From CAYLNH01 sp964384625 (GTDB taxonomy: Bacteria; Verrucomicrobiota; Lentisphaeria; JABSQK01): a DNA stretch of 6,655 nucleotides. Position 1 is the stretch's first letter. Every line of letters begins with the position of its first letter. A program made the translations under genes and the position numbers. Positions 6,561 through 6,655 of the stretch are shown here, piece by piece. The stretch spans positions 1 through 6,655 of the forward strand of contig CAYLNH010000343.1 of the NCBI GenBank assembly GCA_964384625.1, in the 5' to 3' direction. The notes beneath the pieces are model-generated. The model saw only the letters and a program-made list of their open reading frames with translations, was not told the DNA's origin and made no database searches.

Positions 6561-6655
6561 GCTTTCGACTGGCCGGCCCCAGCTTGAATAATCCGCCGGC
6601 TTTCTGCTGCACGCCGTCATTGCACACAATCTCAAAATGAATCAGACTAGGCCAG

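Larger units (their letters stand above)
6527..6655. other. Leader region upstream of gene A
   Basis: This 129-bp stretch holds the ribosome binding site and the leader stem-loop listed separately. No clear -35/-10 pair is visible: TTGAGA (6630-6635) has no matching -10 at the proper spacing, and the only AT-rich patch (6584-6592) lacks a good -35. The operon promoter may lie further upstream, or genes beyond the right edge may belong to the same unit. Confidence 0.4.

Noticed and set aside
6619..6630. Small dyad ATTG-N4-CAAT upstream of gene A, considered as an operator
   Set aside because: The half-sites are only four bases, and there is no promoter nearby that it could control; chance is a sufficient explanation.
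6607..6635. TTGAGA as a -35 box for the operon
   Set aside because: At 17 bases' spacing the sequence is GTGCAG, which does not resemble a -10 box; no promoter can be called.
5708..6640. Open frame of 310 codons on the plus strand opposite gene A
   Set aside because: It mirrors the DUF4159 gene and shows no domain or signal; its length reflects the lack of stops opposite GC-rich codons.

Overview
The window is a compact four-gene array, all on the minus strand and read from right to left: a Tat-exported DUF4159 protein (A, 5705-6526), a secreted caspase/C13-like protein (B, 4593-5696), a secreted Asp-box beta-propeller protein with C-terminal beta-sandwich modules (C, 2539-4596), and a secreted helical-repeat protein ending in a PA14 domain (D, 164-2539). 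The junctions are an 8-bp gap (A/B), a 4-bp ATGA overlap (B/C) and a 1-bp TAGTG overlap (C/D), so the four genes almost certainly form one operon with translational coupling. About 97% of the window is coding. Only 129 bp at the right edge and 163 bp at the left edge are non-coding. No RNA gene, mobile element, CRISPR array or convincing terminator was seen.

The organism is a GC-rich bacterium. PA14 fusions, DUF4159, Asp-box propellers and caspase-like proteins beside TPR proteins together suggest Planctomycetota or a neighbouring or similarly complex phylum such as Verrucomicrobiota, Lentisphaerota or Hydrogenedentota. This is inference from gene content; there is no rRNA or marker gene here to settle it.

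All four products carry an export signal: a twin-arginine signal in A and Sec-type signal peptides in B, C and D. The operon therefore appears to supply a set of periplasmic or surface proteins. A has the DUF4159 fold, with a cluster of Cys and His near its C-terminus. B has the caspase-like core and its His-Gly motif, but a serine sits where the catalytic cysteine is expected. C and D look like binding or scaffold proteins. No enzyme activity can be assigned with confidence. DUF4159 genes are often found near MoxR/DUF58/BatA-type clusters; if that holds here, such genes should lie just upstream, beyond the right edge.

The main points for a second look are the Cys-to-Ser change in B, the all-exported gene set as a possible undescribed envelope system, the hairpin holding the ribosome binding site of C, the duplicated GPAGPDG..GTADD motif in D, and the Cys/His cluster in A. 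The long open frames on the plus strand are antisense shadows of these genes.
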